Source: Protopterus annectens (Eukaryota > Chordata > Ceratodontiformes > Protopteridae). From it: DNA of 64,000 bases. The translations under genes and the position numbers were made by a program. The notes under the pieces are model-generated. The model made no database searches and was not told the origin of the DNA. It saw only the letters and a program-made list of their open reading frames with translations. The stretch lies in the NCBI RefSeq assembly GCF_019279795.1, contig NC_056745.1, positions 508,897,716 to 508,961,715 on the forward strand, given 5' to 3'. How positions within the stretch are numbered: position 1 is the first letter of the stretch; the number at the start of each line of letters is the position of its first letter. Positions 22,201 through 32,686 of this stretch are shown piece by piece.

Positions 22201-23655
22201 TAATTGGACTCCACTGAAATCTTTACCACTTGAAGAAGCAGTACACTACTTTAATAATACCTTCCTTAAGATTGTAAATGTGTTAGCCCTACTCCAAAAT
22301 AAAAGAAAAAACAGTTATGCTCCCTGGCTTTCTAAACCAACTAAACAAATGCTCCGATCAAGGGACCAAGCCTGGAAAGAATGGCAGAAAAACAAAACTC
22401 TAGTAAGTTCAGATTCACAATGCAGCAAAAAACAGTCAAAAATGATAAGAAAAACTACTACTCACAATAATTATAGAGTTCAAGAACCCCCCCCCCCAAA
22501 AAAAATAATTTTTTGGGAAATCGGTCTCTTTACTCCTTAACCCTAGTACAATACAAAACCCATCACCTTTTCCAGATAAAGACCCACAACAAATAGCCCA
22601 CATTTTCAACTCCCACTTTATGGATAGCACTGCTAAACTTGTCAAGGACCCTCATCCAAAACCAAAGAATTCCCAAATAATAAGATAAACACCTCTAACT
22701 CAACTCCTAATGGCTTCAGGACACACCTCACTTTCCACAATAATCTAAATGACAGCACCCCAGCAATCCCCAACTTTCAACCTAAAACCTGTGCCCACCT
22801 CTCTAATTCTCAAACTATTAAACCAATTAAGTATTTGAAACTTGGTGCCAAAGCAATAGCTTATCCTATCAGTACCCTAATCAATAGGTCTATCTCAGGG
22901 TCTAAAATCCCTCAGATCTGGAAAAAAATCCATTATAACCCCATTGCATAAAGGTAGAAACAGAAATGACAAACTAGTGTCACATTTCCATTCTCTCCCC
23001 ATTATCTAAAACAGTAGAAAAATGTATACATCAATTACTAAAACACCTCTGTAATAATCTACTTGCCCATAACAAAGATCATTCCATCCAGCACACAGGA
23101 CTATAACAGTCCTATTATCTACAACTGATGCTGTGAACAAGGCTTTGAACACTGGTCTACTAACATCAGAGCTCTTACTGTACCCTGTACCTGTCAAAAG
23201 CATTCGACACGGTATCACATATTAAACTTCTTCAGCAGCTTGCAGCTCCAAGATGCTCCTAACATACCCTTAATTGGTTCTCTAGCTGCCTGAAAAACAA
23301 TCACTAAGATGGCAAAGCAAACAATAGAGTTACATATTCAATAAAACAGATGTTCCACAAGGGTCTAAACTAGGACCCTTGCTTTTTAGCATGTTCATAA
23401 ATGATCTCTCTCTCTTTACAAAGCTCACTAAAATACTATATTGATTCCACAATCATATCCTCCTCCAATAACTTTTCCAATCTTCAAAAAAAAAAAAACA
23501 CAAAAGGCCTTTACTAACAGAATCTCGGTTAAATGAATCACAACCTCTCATAAATCCCAAGAAATCCTAACTAGTAGTTTTCTCTTGTACACCATGTGAT
23601 TTTAAGATTTATTCCCTCAATCGGACTAAAATCGACGTAGTAACGTCAGCAAAAA
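22190..23655 (+). pseudogene. LINE reverse transcriptase, highly degenerate
   Basis: The linker MDNWTPLKSLPLEEAVHYFN (22,196-22,255) and SYAPWLSKPTKQMLRSRDQ (22,310-22,370) are typical of L2/CR1 ORF2. RT palm remnants follow: LYLSKAFDTVSHIKLL near 23,180-23,230, FHKGLN (from GVPQGS) near 23,350, and serine-rich pieces after it. An 11-C run (22,487-22,497) next to poly-A causes a frame change. It is split at 23,655 by DIRS-B1. Confidence 0.7.
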
Positions 23656-23892
23656 GTACAGTTGTATACCCACCATAAATGTAGATGTTCGAGTGTAATC
23701 ACTGTTGCAGTCATTACACTAGGGTTATCCTGCTGGCAGGCTACCCGCAGTCGGCCTGAATTCCAAAGTCCTGGTCCGGCATCGGTTGCCGTCGCCTCTT
23801 CCCTGACATCAGTGTGCCATTGGTATATAAGATGCAGCAGACGCCATTTTCTTCAGTTTTTCTTGCCCCAGATGTCAGGTGCCCCCAAAAGG
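23656..23892. repeat. DIRS-B1 left ITR
   Basis: It pairs with 34,493-34,686; both contain ctggcaggctaccc(g/a)cagtc when read alike. It carries ggtatataagatgcag near 23,821-23,836 and a mutated CRE (TGACATCA). Confidence 0.9.
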
Positions 23893-24031
23893 GTAGTCTA
23901 AAAACATTGCTTATAAAAAGCATGCACTAAAATAAACATTACCTTCATCTACAAACAAATACACCACATAGGTTGCATAGAATAGAGAAGTACAGATAAG
24001 TCCCAGCAAAGAAAGGGGGATGGTGGGTGGG

Positions 24032-24090
24032 TAACCTGGACTGCAACAGTGAATACACTCAAACATCTACATTTATGGTAGGTACACAAA
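24032..24090. repeat. DIRS-B1 ICR, left half
   Basis: The half reads aacctggactgcaacagtga to catttatggtaggtacacaa and is the complement of the outer left ITR. It stops at ggtacacaaa (24,090), where A2 begins. The intact counterpart in B2 (61,414-61,530) continues directly into tgtactatg. Confidence 0.9.
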
Positions 24091-24327
24091 GTACAGTTTT
24101 GTACCTACCATAAATGTAGATGTTCGAGTGGTTATGCTGCTGCAGTCATCGCACTTGGGTTATCCTGCAGTGAGGCGGTCCCGCAGTTGGCCCGAATTCC
24201 AAAGCCTTGGTCCGGCATCGGTTGTCGTCGCTTCTTCCCTGACATCAGTGCGGCAGGGGTATAAAAGAGGCAGCCGACGCCATTTTCTTCAGTTTTTCTT
24301 GCCCCAGGTGTCAGGTGCCCCAAACTA
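24091..24327. repeat. DIRS-A2 left ITR
   Basis: It pairs with 29,447-29,643. It has a 28-base outer extension, with gtacagttttgtac as a small inverted repeat (GTACA-N4-TGTAC). A TATA-like ggggtataaaagagg (about 24,256-24,270) points rightward, antisense to the genes. Confidence 0.9.
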
Positions 24328-24474
24328 AGAAGGCAAAATAAGAAGCTTGCAAAACATACCTTAGTGCAAAACAATGGTACTAGTTGTAAGCAAATACACC
24401 ATATAGACATGCATCCCAAAGGTTGAAGTACATGGAGGTATAAGAAAAGCCTTGTTAGGTAGAGGGGATGGAGG

Positions 24475-24590
24475 GTAACCTGGACTGCAGCAGCATAACC
24501 ACTGGAAATTCTACATTTATGGTAGGTACAAAACTGTACTATGTTCATCGTGCTATGCTGCTGCAGTCATCACACTTGGGTAGAGTCCCA
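24475..24590. repeat. DIRS-A2 internal complementary region
   Basis: ctacatttatggtaggtaca plus aaactgtac is complementary to the left ITR tip. It is fused to atgttcatcgtgctatgctg, complementary to the right ITR tip. Confidence 0.9.
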
Positions 24591-24613
24591 AAGCTATGGT
24601 TGGGTGGTAGGAG

Positions 24614-25676
24614 CTAAACTGGGTTAGGTGCAGCTAAGTTGCCCTGCAGAACTGCAGTGGCAAACCCAGCTCTGGTTTTTGAGTATAGAGGAAGGTGGTA
24701 ATGCTTGGTGAAGGTGTGCACTGAACTCCAGGTAGCTGCCTCCAGAATGTCCTTTGTTGGGACTCCTCAGAGGAAGGCTGCTGAGGTTGCTGTAGCCCTG
24801 GTAGAGTGAGACCTAATACTAGCATGCACTGCTTTCCCGTGGTGCGAGTAGCAAAAGCGGATGCAATGTGCTATCCATTTGGAGAGGGTCTGTTTTGAAA
24901 TGGCCTTTCCTTCTGAGCCTGGTGCATATGATACAAGGAGTTGGTCAGATTTTCTGAAGGCCTTTGTCTTGTCCAAATAGTAACGTAACTGTCTGTGAAT
25001 GTCCAAAGAGTGATGGAGTCTTTCTCCTTTATTCTGTGGGTTTGGATAAAAGGTGGGCAAGTGTATGGTCTGACAGAGCCACACTGGATACTACCTTTGG
25101 CATGACGGAAGGGTTGGTGCGTAAAGATACTCTGTCCTGATGGAAAATGATGAAAGGTTCCACTGCCATATGTGTCTGCAGTTCTGAGACTCTGCGTGCT
25201 GAGGTGATGGCCAGCAGCAAGGCTGTTTTCCATGACAAGTATTGAAGCTCTGCTGAAAAGGCTGGTTTGAAAGGAGGAAGTGTTAACTTTTCCAGAACAA
25301 AATTTAGATCCCAAGTTGGAGTTGGTGGTTTTCTGGGGGGGGGGGGGGGTCTTATATTTTTTGCCCCTCTGAGAAACTGCCTTAGCAAAGGATGAGAGAA
25401 AATGGGAGGAACCGTATCATATTGAGCTGAAATGGCTGAAGCATGGATCTTTATGGATGAGAAAGAAAGGCCTTTGTGTAGCAACTCAGTTAGATATTGG
25501 AGTATGTGTGGAATATTTGGGATGCCAGGATTTAGGCTTCTGGCCTGGCTCCATACACAAAATCTTTTCCATTTGTCTGAGTAAGTTTTTCTGGTGCTGG
25601 GCCTCCTGGCCTCCAAAATGACATTCTGGACGTCCTTTGAGAGAAGTGTTGTTTGATAACTTAAGGTATTTTCCAT
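24614..25676 (-). pseudogene. DIRS-A2 tyrosine recombinase, frameshifted
   Basis: ATG at 25,676 overlaps the RNase H stop (25,661-25,663) by 16 nt. The first 215 codons are continuous: RRPSTRKTYSDKWKRFCVWS, SSIKIHASAISAQY, a proline run encoded by a 15-G tract (25,335-25,349), and ITSARRVSELQTHM with the first catalytic Arg. A frame change near 25,070 moves the rest to another frame: NPQNKGERLHHSLDIHRQL, IRSHSTRATATSAAF (H-x-x-R) and the Tyr block SITTF-equivalent ending near 24,650. The stop is at 24,614. One or two indels separate it from a complete recombinase. Confidence 0.88.
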
Positions 25677-27630
25677 GCAGCTAGATTTAAGGTCCTTAGT
25701 TGACTGTGAAGGATCTGAGAGTTTTGTTGGGTTAACAGCAGAGGGAATTGAGGTAAGATCCATGGAGGGCTGCGAGTCAAGTTTCGTAGTAGTGGGTACC
25801 AGTGTTGACGTGGCCAGTCTGGAGCAATGAGGATCATCTGTGATCTCTCTGATCTGGCTTTCAGTAATACCTGGGTCAGTAGAGGCAGAGGTGGGAAGGT
25901 GTAGACCGACAATGCTGTCCAACTGAATGATAGGGCATCCACTTTCCAGGCCAGGGGATGAGAAGTCCTTGTGCAAAATTTTTGTAGTTGGCAATTGTTG
26001 GTTGAGGCAAACAGATCTATGTCTGGTCGTCCCCACCTTTGAGTTATCATTGAGATTACTTGTGGGTGTAGTCTCCACTTGTGAGGGTCTGTCAAATTTC
26101 TGCTTAATTTGTCTGCCAAAATGTTTTCTTTTCCTGGCAGGAATTGTGCTTGCAGTTGTACTTGGCAAGTTACTGCTGTGTTCCACAAGTCCATTGCCTG
26201 TCTGCATAGTGGGTAGGAGTGCGTTCCTCCTTGTTTGTTTATGTACCACATAACTGTGGTGTTGTCCGTCCTTATTAGAAGTTGTCCTGGATGCAAGAGG
26301 TCCTTGAAGGCTGTTAGTGCATCTTTTACAGCTAGCATCTCCTTTTGATTGATGTGTAGTTGCCTTTAGTTTGCAGACCATTTGCCCTGTATGCATTGTC
26401 CTGCCATGTGTGCACCCCAGGCGTAGTCTTGATGAATCTGTTGTCAAGGTTTGGTTTGCTGGAGGTGAGACAAAAGGAAGGCCCTTGTTTGCTTGGCATG
26501 CTTGAGTCCACCATAGAAACTCTTTTTGAAGGCAGGGAATGAGAGTTATACTTGCTTCGAGGCTGTCTCTGTGCTGGGACCATACACTTTTTAGGTACCA
26601 TTGTAGTTTTCTCCTATGCAGCCTTGCATATGCAATTAGTTGAATGTAGGATGCCATGTACCCCAATGCCTGCAGGAATTTCCTTGCAGTGAGCTGGGTA
26701 GAAGTTGCCATCTTTTTGAAGTACTGAGCCAGTTGTTTTTGCTTGTCTGGCATGAGGTAAGCCATCTGGGCCGTTGTATTCAAGCTGGCACCCAGGAAAA
26801 TTATTTCTTGTGAGGGTATTAGTTTTGACTTCTTTTTGTTCACTGTGTATCCTAGGCAACTTAGCAACTTTGTTACAAATGCCAGATGCTGTAGTAGGAT
26901 GTCTTTGCTGTCCGCTTGGATCAGGCAGTCGTCCAGATATGGATAAATTTGTATTCCTCGCTGTCTGCAGTATGCAATTACTGATGCCAGGCATTTCGTG
27001 AATACTCTTGGCGCAGTAGATAAGCCAAAGGGCAATGCAGAGAATTGATAATGCTTTGTGCCTGCCAAAAATCTGAGGTATCTTCTGCAATCTTGTCTGA
27101 TAGGGACATGCAGGTATGCCTCTTGGAGGTCCAACGTTACCAGCCAAGACTCCTTGCCCAACATGGGAAGAAGCTGCTGTAGTGTGAGCATTTTGAATTT
27201 GGGAATGTCCAGGTACGCGTTTAGAATTGAAAGGTCTAAGATGGGTCTCCAGGCTTTGTCCTTTCTTGGTACTAGAAACAGTCTTGAGTAAAATCCTTGG
27301 ACCTTGCTCTTTTGCAGGTACCTTTTGAATTGCTTTCATGTTCATGAGAGCTGAAATTTGCTTTTGCGCCTCTGCCCATTGGTTTGTTGGCAGATTTGGC
27401 ATGCATCTCATCCGTGGTAAAGTGTGAAAATGAAATCTGTAGCCTTGGGTAATAATATCCAGAACCCATTTGTCCTTTGTTATGATGTGCCAATTTTCTG
27501 GAAAAAGAGCCAGTTTTCCTCCTAGAGGTGCTGCCTGGGCAATTTTGCTTGGCAGGCGAAGAGGAAAGTCATTGAGTTTGTTTTCTGAAGGGTTGAGATC
27601 TGTCGTCTCCCCCTCTGAGTTGTTTGCCAT
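25661..27630 (-). pseudogene. DIRS-A2 RT-RNase H-MT-like polyprotein, frameshifted
   Basis: ATG at 27,630 (MANNSEGETTDLN) starts the RT. FHFHTLPRMRCMPNL is followed by a frame change near 27,300. The main RT block (27,191-26,440) has LQQLLPMLGKESWLVTLDLQ, ALPFGLSTAPRVFTK and an intact YPYLDDCLIQ. A second indel near 26,430, just after TTDSS (first RNase H Asp), moves RNase H to another frame. There it has KDALTAFKDLLHPG, RTDNTTVMWYINKQ and LADKLSRNLTDPHKW (26,338-26,090). A WGRPDIDLFAST / FPPLPLL domain follows. It ends LNLAAWKIP and TAA at 25,661. A 720-codon open stretch at 27,191-25,029 joins RT to YR through a non-coding frame of RNase H and is not a natural protein. Confidence 0.88.
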
Positions 27631-27639
27631 TGTCTAGGC

Positions 27640-29328
27640 CTGAAGGTACCTTGTGTCTGGGCTCTGCCCTAGGGCGTCTGTACATGCCCCTTTGGGGTCT
27701 GTCTGAAGCTGGAAAAAAAACAGTTTATTGATGGCCAGTTTCTGCTGAAGCGAGGAGGTTGTACCTGTAAAAAATCTTTAACTGTTTGCATTGATTTTGC
27801 CTTTTCTTCCATCTTCTTTAAAACTTCCTCTGCTTTGACATCAAATAATGCCTCCTTTTGCAGTGGAGCACCCAGTAACTTTGCTTTGACATGTTCTGGT
27901 AAGGTCTGCTGTTTTAGCCAAGCATGTCTACGTATTACAGACCCTGTGACTGCTGCTCTACATGAGGCCTCCAAAGAATCAATACCACACTGCAACGTAT
28001 GTTTTCCCACTTGTTCTGCTGCATGCAACAAATCTTGCATCCCTTTGAAATCTAGTTGATCTGTTTGAGGGGTCATTTTCTGTCTTAACTGAGTAAGCAA
28101 GTACTGCTGGTATTTAATCATGTGGAATTGGCAGTTTAATGCCCTCATGGCCAAAGTGGCAGAGGTATACACTTTTTTCCCCCCATCTTTCTAATGCCCT
28201 GGAATCTCTTTCTGCAGGTAGTGGATTCTTAGCAGTAGAGGCCTTGACCCCTTTGGGACCCTGGGAAATGGTTTCTGGGTCTGCAGCAAGGCTTTTATAT
28301 AAAAACTTGTGAGAGTCAGGGACTCGGTAATATCTGTCTGGTTTAGGTGGTGCTGGAGGGAAGGAATCTGGATTTAGACTGGATTCAGTGTAGACATCAT
28401 CCAGAATGTCTAAAACAGAAGGAATGGCTAGGGTCTATGCTGAGGTAGAAGAAAAAACTCACGGAGTCTTTTCTTGGAGTCAGAGTAATCTTGTCCTTCC
28501 CAGTGGAAATGCTCTCTCATGGTGTGCAGGGTTTCCCCAAAAGAGAAGTCTTCAGGGGGGGAAACAGAGGGAATAGACTCCTCAGCATGAGTCTTCATAG
28601 AGAGGGAAGGGGTAATCCTGTTCCTCAGAGTCTGCTGAGGAAATGGATTCCTGGCCAGGAGGAGGTAAATCTTCCTCCAGTCTAGGCCTTTTGTCAGGAG
28701 GGGGCTGGGAACCTCTGATAAGGGTAATCAGGTCCTCCTCCATTTTGAGCATCTGTTTCTTAGGCATAGGGGCCTGTGCGGGAGTCTGTGGACTCAGTTT
28801 CTTAACCTTTGGAAGCTTAGCGTATGACTTAACGGAGAGAGTCGTCTGTTTAAAGACGCCTTCTGAAACCGAAGGCCTGTCCATAGTCTCCGGATCGCCG
28901 CCAGGGCTGGCGTCCGCGAGTTGAGGAGGAACTGGCTCCAGTGGCCCAGTAGATTCTGACTGAGAGGTAGTCGTATTTTCTAAATCTGCGATAGTCAGGG
29001 GCTGCATAGGCGCCTCACTGAATACCGGAGATCCGGCGGCAGGCCTAACCGAGACCTCGGTATCTGGTCTAGGTCGCCCGTCTTTGTCCTTGCGTTTTTT
29101 AAACATAGCGGTTGTCGGAGGTTCCGACATAATGTAGTTGAATTTTCTGCCAAAATAATGTTGGGCGGTACCAGCCCGATGCTTAATAGTGCGTTTATTG
29201 AACCTAGCGCAAAACCAACAACCAGAAACGTTGTGGTCTGGGCCTAGGCAAGGAATACAATAAGAATGAAAATCCTTATGAGGTATTTGCTTCCCACAAG
29301 AAATACAATTATTAACTTTGTCTGACAT
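27640..29328 (-). pseudogene. DIRS-A2 gag (ORF1), frameshifted
   Basis: ATG at 29,328 (MSDKVNNCISCGKQIPHKDF). The N-terminus has a full Cys/His array: CISC, HSYCIPC, PDHNVSGCWFC. This is probably zinc-binding and is shared with A3 and B1. A basic patch KKRKDKDGRPRPD follows, then an acidic low-complexity region with MPKKQMLKMEEDLITLIRG. The first 248 codons are open (29,328-28,582). The C-terminal half continues in other frames (KPDRYYRVPD-equivalent near 28,320; 28,172-27,669 with MQDLLHAAEQVGKHTLQCG and KAEEVLKKMEEKAKSMQTV). Gag is presumed to be the nucleocapsid-like RNA-binding protein. Confidence 0.87.
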
Positions 29329-29446
29329 CGGTCTGAGGCAAGAAAAGTTTCCCCAACGGGGTACTTAGCTTTATAGAAGACTTTGGCTGAAATTCTGTTG
29401 GAAAATCTCAGGAGCTGGCCGACCGGCACTTGCGAACTGCTTCTGC

Positions 29447-29643
29447 TTCGGGCACCGCGCGGCAAGAAAGACTGAAGAAAATGGCGTCAGCTGCCTCTTA
29501 TACCCCTGCTGCACTGACGTCAGGGAAGAAGCAATGACAACCGATGCCGGACCAAGGCTTTGGAATTCAGGCCGACTGCGGGACCGCCTGACGGCAGAAT
29601 AACCCAAGTGTGATGACTGCAGCAGCATAGCACGATGAACATC
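29447..29643 (-). promoter_or_regulatory. DIRS-A2 right ITR with CRE and TATA motifs
   Basis: The 5' end of the element. A perfect TGACGTCA lies at 29,515-29,522 and GTATAAG on the minus strand at 29,497-29,503, about 170 bp upstream of gag ATG. It ends at gaacatc, directly against the right half of the B1 ICR. Confidence 0.65.
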
Positions 29644-29698
29644 TGTACTATATTCATCGTGTTTCACTGTTGCAGTCATTACACTTGGGTTGAATCCC
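29644..29698. repeat. DIRS-B1 ICR, right half
   Basis: tgtactatattcatcgtgtt, then actgttgcagtcattacact, complementary to the B1 right ITR tip. It resumes exactly where A2 ends. Confidence 0.9.
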
Positions 29699-29722
29699 AA
29701 AGCAGAGGTTGGGCAGCTGGGT

Positions 29723-30774
29723 CTAAATAGGATTAGGAGTGACTATGAGGCCCTGCAGAACTGCAGTGGCAAAGCCTGCTCTGGATTTAGAGTAAAGAGT
29801 TAAGTGGGTAGTGCTTGGTAAAGGTGTGCACTGAACTCCAAGTTGCAGCCTCCAAAATTTCCTTGGTTGGTACTCCTCTGAGAAAGGCTGCTGATGTGGC
29901 TGCTGCCCTGGTAGAATGCGGCCAAATATTCTTAGGTACTGACTTGCCATGCTGTGCACAGCAAAAACGAAAGCAGTGTCCTATCCATTTTGAAACAGTC
30001 TGCGTTGAAATCGCCTTTCCTTGTGATCCTGCAGCATATGCTACAAAATGTTGCTCAGTCTTTCTGAAAGCTTTAGTTTTGTCCAGGCAGAAGCGTAGCT
30101 GTCTGTGCATGTCCAAAGAATGCACAAGGCTCTCCCCTTTATTCTGGGGATTCGGATAAAAAGTTGGCAAATGAATGGTTTGGTTAAGAGCCGCACTGGA
30201 TACTACCTTTGGCATAAATGTTGGGTTTGTCCTTAGAGAAACCCTGTCCGGATGGAAAATGATAAAAGGTTCCACTACCATTAATGCCTGTAACTCTGAG
30301 ACTCTTTTTGCTGAGGTTATTGCTAGGAGCAGAGCAGTTTTCCATAAGAATTTTATCTCAGCTGTATTGGCTGGTTCAAAAGGAGGCAGTGTGAGCTTCT
30401 CCAAGACAAAATTGAGGTCCCATATAGGTATCGGTGCTCTCCTTGGGGGTCTTATGTTTTTGGCCACTCTGAGGTACTGTCTTACCAGTGGATATGAAAA
30501 AATAGGAGGTTCCATATTGTAATAAGCTGAAATGGCAGAAGCATGGATCTTAATTGATAAGGATAGGCCTTTGTCCAACATCTCAGTTAGGTATTGTAAA
30601 ATCTGAGGAATATTTGGAACAAGTGATTTTAAGTCCTTGTGCCTGGTTCCAAGCACAGAATCTCTTCCATTTTTCTGCATAAGATTTTCTGGTGCTGGGC
30701 CTCCTGGCTTCCAAAATGGCATCCATAACTGCTTCAGAGAGAGGTGTATTCTGGGTGGTTATATTATTCGCCAT
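29723..30774 (-). pseudogene. DIRS-B1 tyrosine recombinase, frameshifted
   Basis: ATG at 30,774 (MANNITTQNTPLSEAVMDAI) overlaps the RNase H stop at 30,759 by 16 nt. After RRPSTRKSYAEKWKRFCAWN a frame change near 30,640 leads to a long block (30,722-29,787): SIKIHASAISAYY, ITSAKRVSELQALM (first Arg context), IWPHSTRAAATSAAFLRGVP (H-x-x-R) and ATWSSVHTFTKHYPL (Tyr). A last indel shifts the C-terminal SKSRAGFATAVLQGL. The RR of other copies is KR here; the catalytic Arg is retained. It is close to complete but broken. Confidence 0.87.
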
Positions 30775-32644
30775 GCAGCTAGATTTAAGGTTCTGAGTTG
30801 GCTGTGCAGAATCTGACTGTTTTGTTGGGTCAGATGAGGAATTTGAGGTAAAGTCCAGGCTGGGCCTTGAGACAAGTTCTTTAGGATTGGGTACCAGTGC
30901 TGGCGTGGCCAGTCTGGGGCAATCAGAATCATTTTTGGATTTTTAGGAGTACCCTGGGGAAGAGAGGCAGTGGAGGAAAGGCATAAACTGTCAGGGCTTT
31001 TCCAGCTGAATGATAGAGCATCCACCTCCCATGCTTGAGTGTGATAAGTCCTTGTGCAGAATCTCTGTATTTGGCAGTTGTGAGGGGAGGCACATAGATC
31101 TATGTCTGGGCATCCCCATTTCCTTGTTACTATGCTGAAGACTTGTGGATCTAGTTTCCACTCATGAGGGTCCATGAGGTTTCTGCTTAGTTTGTCTGCC
31201 AGAGTATTTTTCTTTCCTGGCAGGAATTGTGCCTGTAGATGTACTTGATAGGTCAATGCTGTGTTCCACAAAGTCATGGCTTGCCTGCAGAGGGGGTAGG
31301 AATGTGTGCCCCCTTGCTTATGTACACATGACTGTAGTATTGTCAGTCTTTAGTAAAAGTCATCCTGGATGTAGTAGATCCTTGAAGGCTGTCAGGGCAT
31401 TCTGTACAGCTAGCATCTCTGATTGATATGAAGATGCATTTGGTCTGCAGGCCATGTGCCCTGAATACATTTTCCCGCCATGTGAGGCCCCCAGGCATAA
31501 TCCAATGCATCTGTTGTTAGTGTCTGCCTGGCTGTGGGTAAAGTGAAAGGCTGTCCCTTGTTGTGGTGACAGGCCAGAGCCCACCATCGAAACTCTTGTT
31601 GCAGGCAGGGAATGAGTGCGATTGTCTCCAAGCTATGGCAATGTTGAGTCCAAACACTTTTTAGATACCATTGTAGCTTCCTCATACGCAGTCTTGCATA
31701 TGGAATTAGCAGAATGCAGGATGCCATGAAGCCCAAAGCCTGCAGAATTTTTCTTGCAGGTAGCTGGGTCTTTGCTGCCATCATTTGGAAGTAATGAGTC
31801 AGTTGCCTTTGTCTGGCAGGAGATAAGCGTTCTGGGCAGTTGTATTTAAGCTTGCACCCAGGAGTATTATCTCTTGAGAGGGCACTAGTTTTGATTTCTT
31901 TTCGTTTACTGTGTACCCTAGGCAAATTAGTAATCTTTTTACAAACGCCAGATGCTTTAGTAGAATGTCCTTGCTCTCTGCTTGAATAAGGCAGTTGTCC
32001 AAGTAGGGATATATTTGAATTCCTTTTTGTCTGCAAAATGCAACTACTGGTGCCAGGTATTTTGTGAAGACCTTGGGCGCAGTAGATGAGCAGTGCAGAG
32101 AATTGGCAATGCATTGAGCCAGCTATGAATCTGAGGTATCTTCTGCAAGACTGTCTGATTGGGACATGCAGGTATGCCTCTGCGGTCCAAAGTAACGAGC
32201 CAAGCCTTCTTGCCCAGCATGGGTAGAAGTTGCTGCAGTGTCAACATTCTGAATTATGGAACATCCAGGATTGGTCTCCAGGCTTTGTCCTTTCTGGGTA
32301 CCAAGAAAAGTAGAGTAAAATCCTTGCCCCTGCTCTTGCTGTGGTACTTTTTGAATTGCCCTCGTGTCCATGAGACCAGAAATTTGTTTTTGTGCCTCTG
32401 CCTATTGATTGTGTGGCAGGCCTGGCATACCTTTTGCCCTTGGGAGGGTGTGGAAGTGGAACCTGTAGCCCTGAGAAATAATATTCAGTACCCATTTGTC
32501 CTGGGTGATCATGTGCCAAAGTGCTAGTTTTCCCCCTAAGGGTGCTGCCAAAAGGTAAGTGCTTGGCATTGGTAGTGGGAAGTCACTGAGACTGTTTCCT
32601 ATATGGTTGTGATTTGTCTTCTCCGCCTTTGGAGGCTGAAGCAC
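30759..32644 (-). pseudogene. DIRS-B1 RT-RNase H polyprotein, broken
   Basis: The RT start region (near 32,644-32,420) has LAAPLGGKLALWHMITQDKW. Sequence around 32,250-32,100 has deletions in the palm. The catalytic loop reads YLDNCLIQAESKD (near 31,970-32,005) in place of YLDD. RNase H pieces are at 31,440-31,300. The block MTLWNTALTYQVHLQAQFLP to WGCPDIDLCASPHNCQ lies at 31,277-31,050. It ends LNLAAWRII and TAA at 30,759. At least five frame changes; no activity expected. Confidence 0.85.
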
Positions 32645-32686
32645 CCCATTGTTTAGGTCTGTATGAGCCTTGGGGCTGAGATCTGC

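Larger units (their letters stand above)
24091..29643 (-). mobile_element. DIRS-A2: full-length DIRS element nested in the ICR of DIRS-B1
   Basis: A 5,553-bp copy runs from gtacagtttt (24,091) to gaacatc (29,643), with both ITRs (24,091-24,327; 29,447-29,643) and an ICR (24,475-24,590). gag, RT-RH and YR follow the standard order. The RT active site YLDD is intact and the copy has comparatively few breaks. It is the youngest layer of a LINE > B1 > A2 nest. Confidence 0.93.

Noticed and set aside
25029-27191. A 720-codon open frame on the minus strand across RT and YR of DIRS-A2, as a single fusion protein
   Set aside because: The middle 250 codons are a wrong frame of RNase H. The real RNase H motifs (RTDNTTVMW, LADKLSRN) lie in another frame at 26,338-25,661, so the long frame arises from an indel near 26,430.
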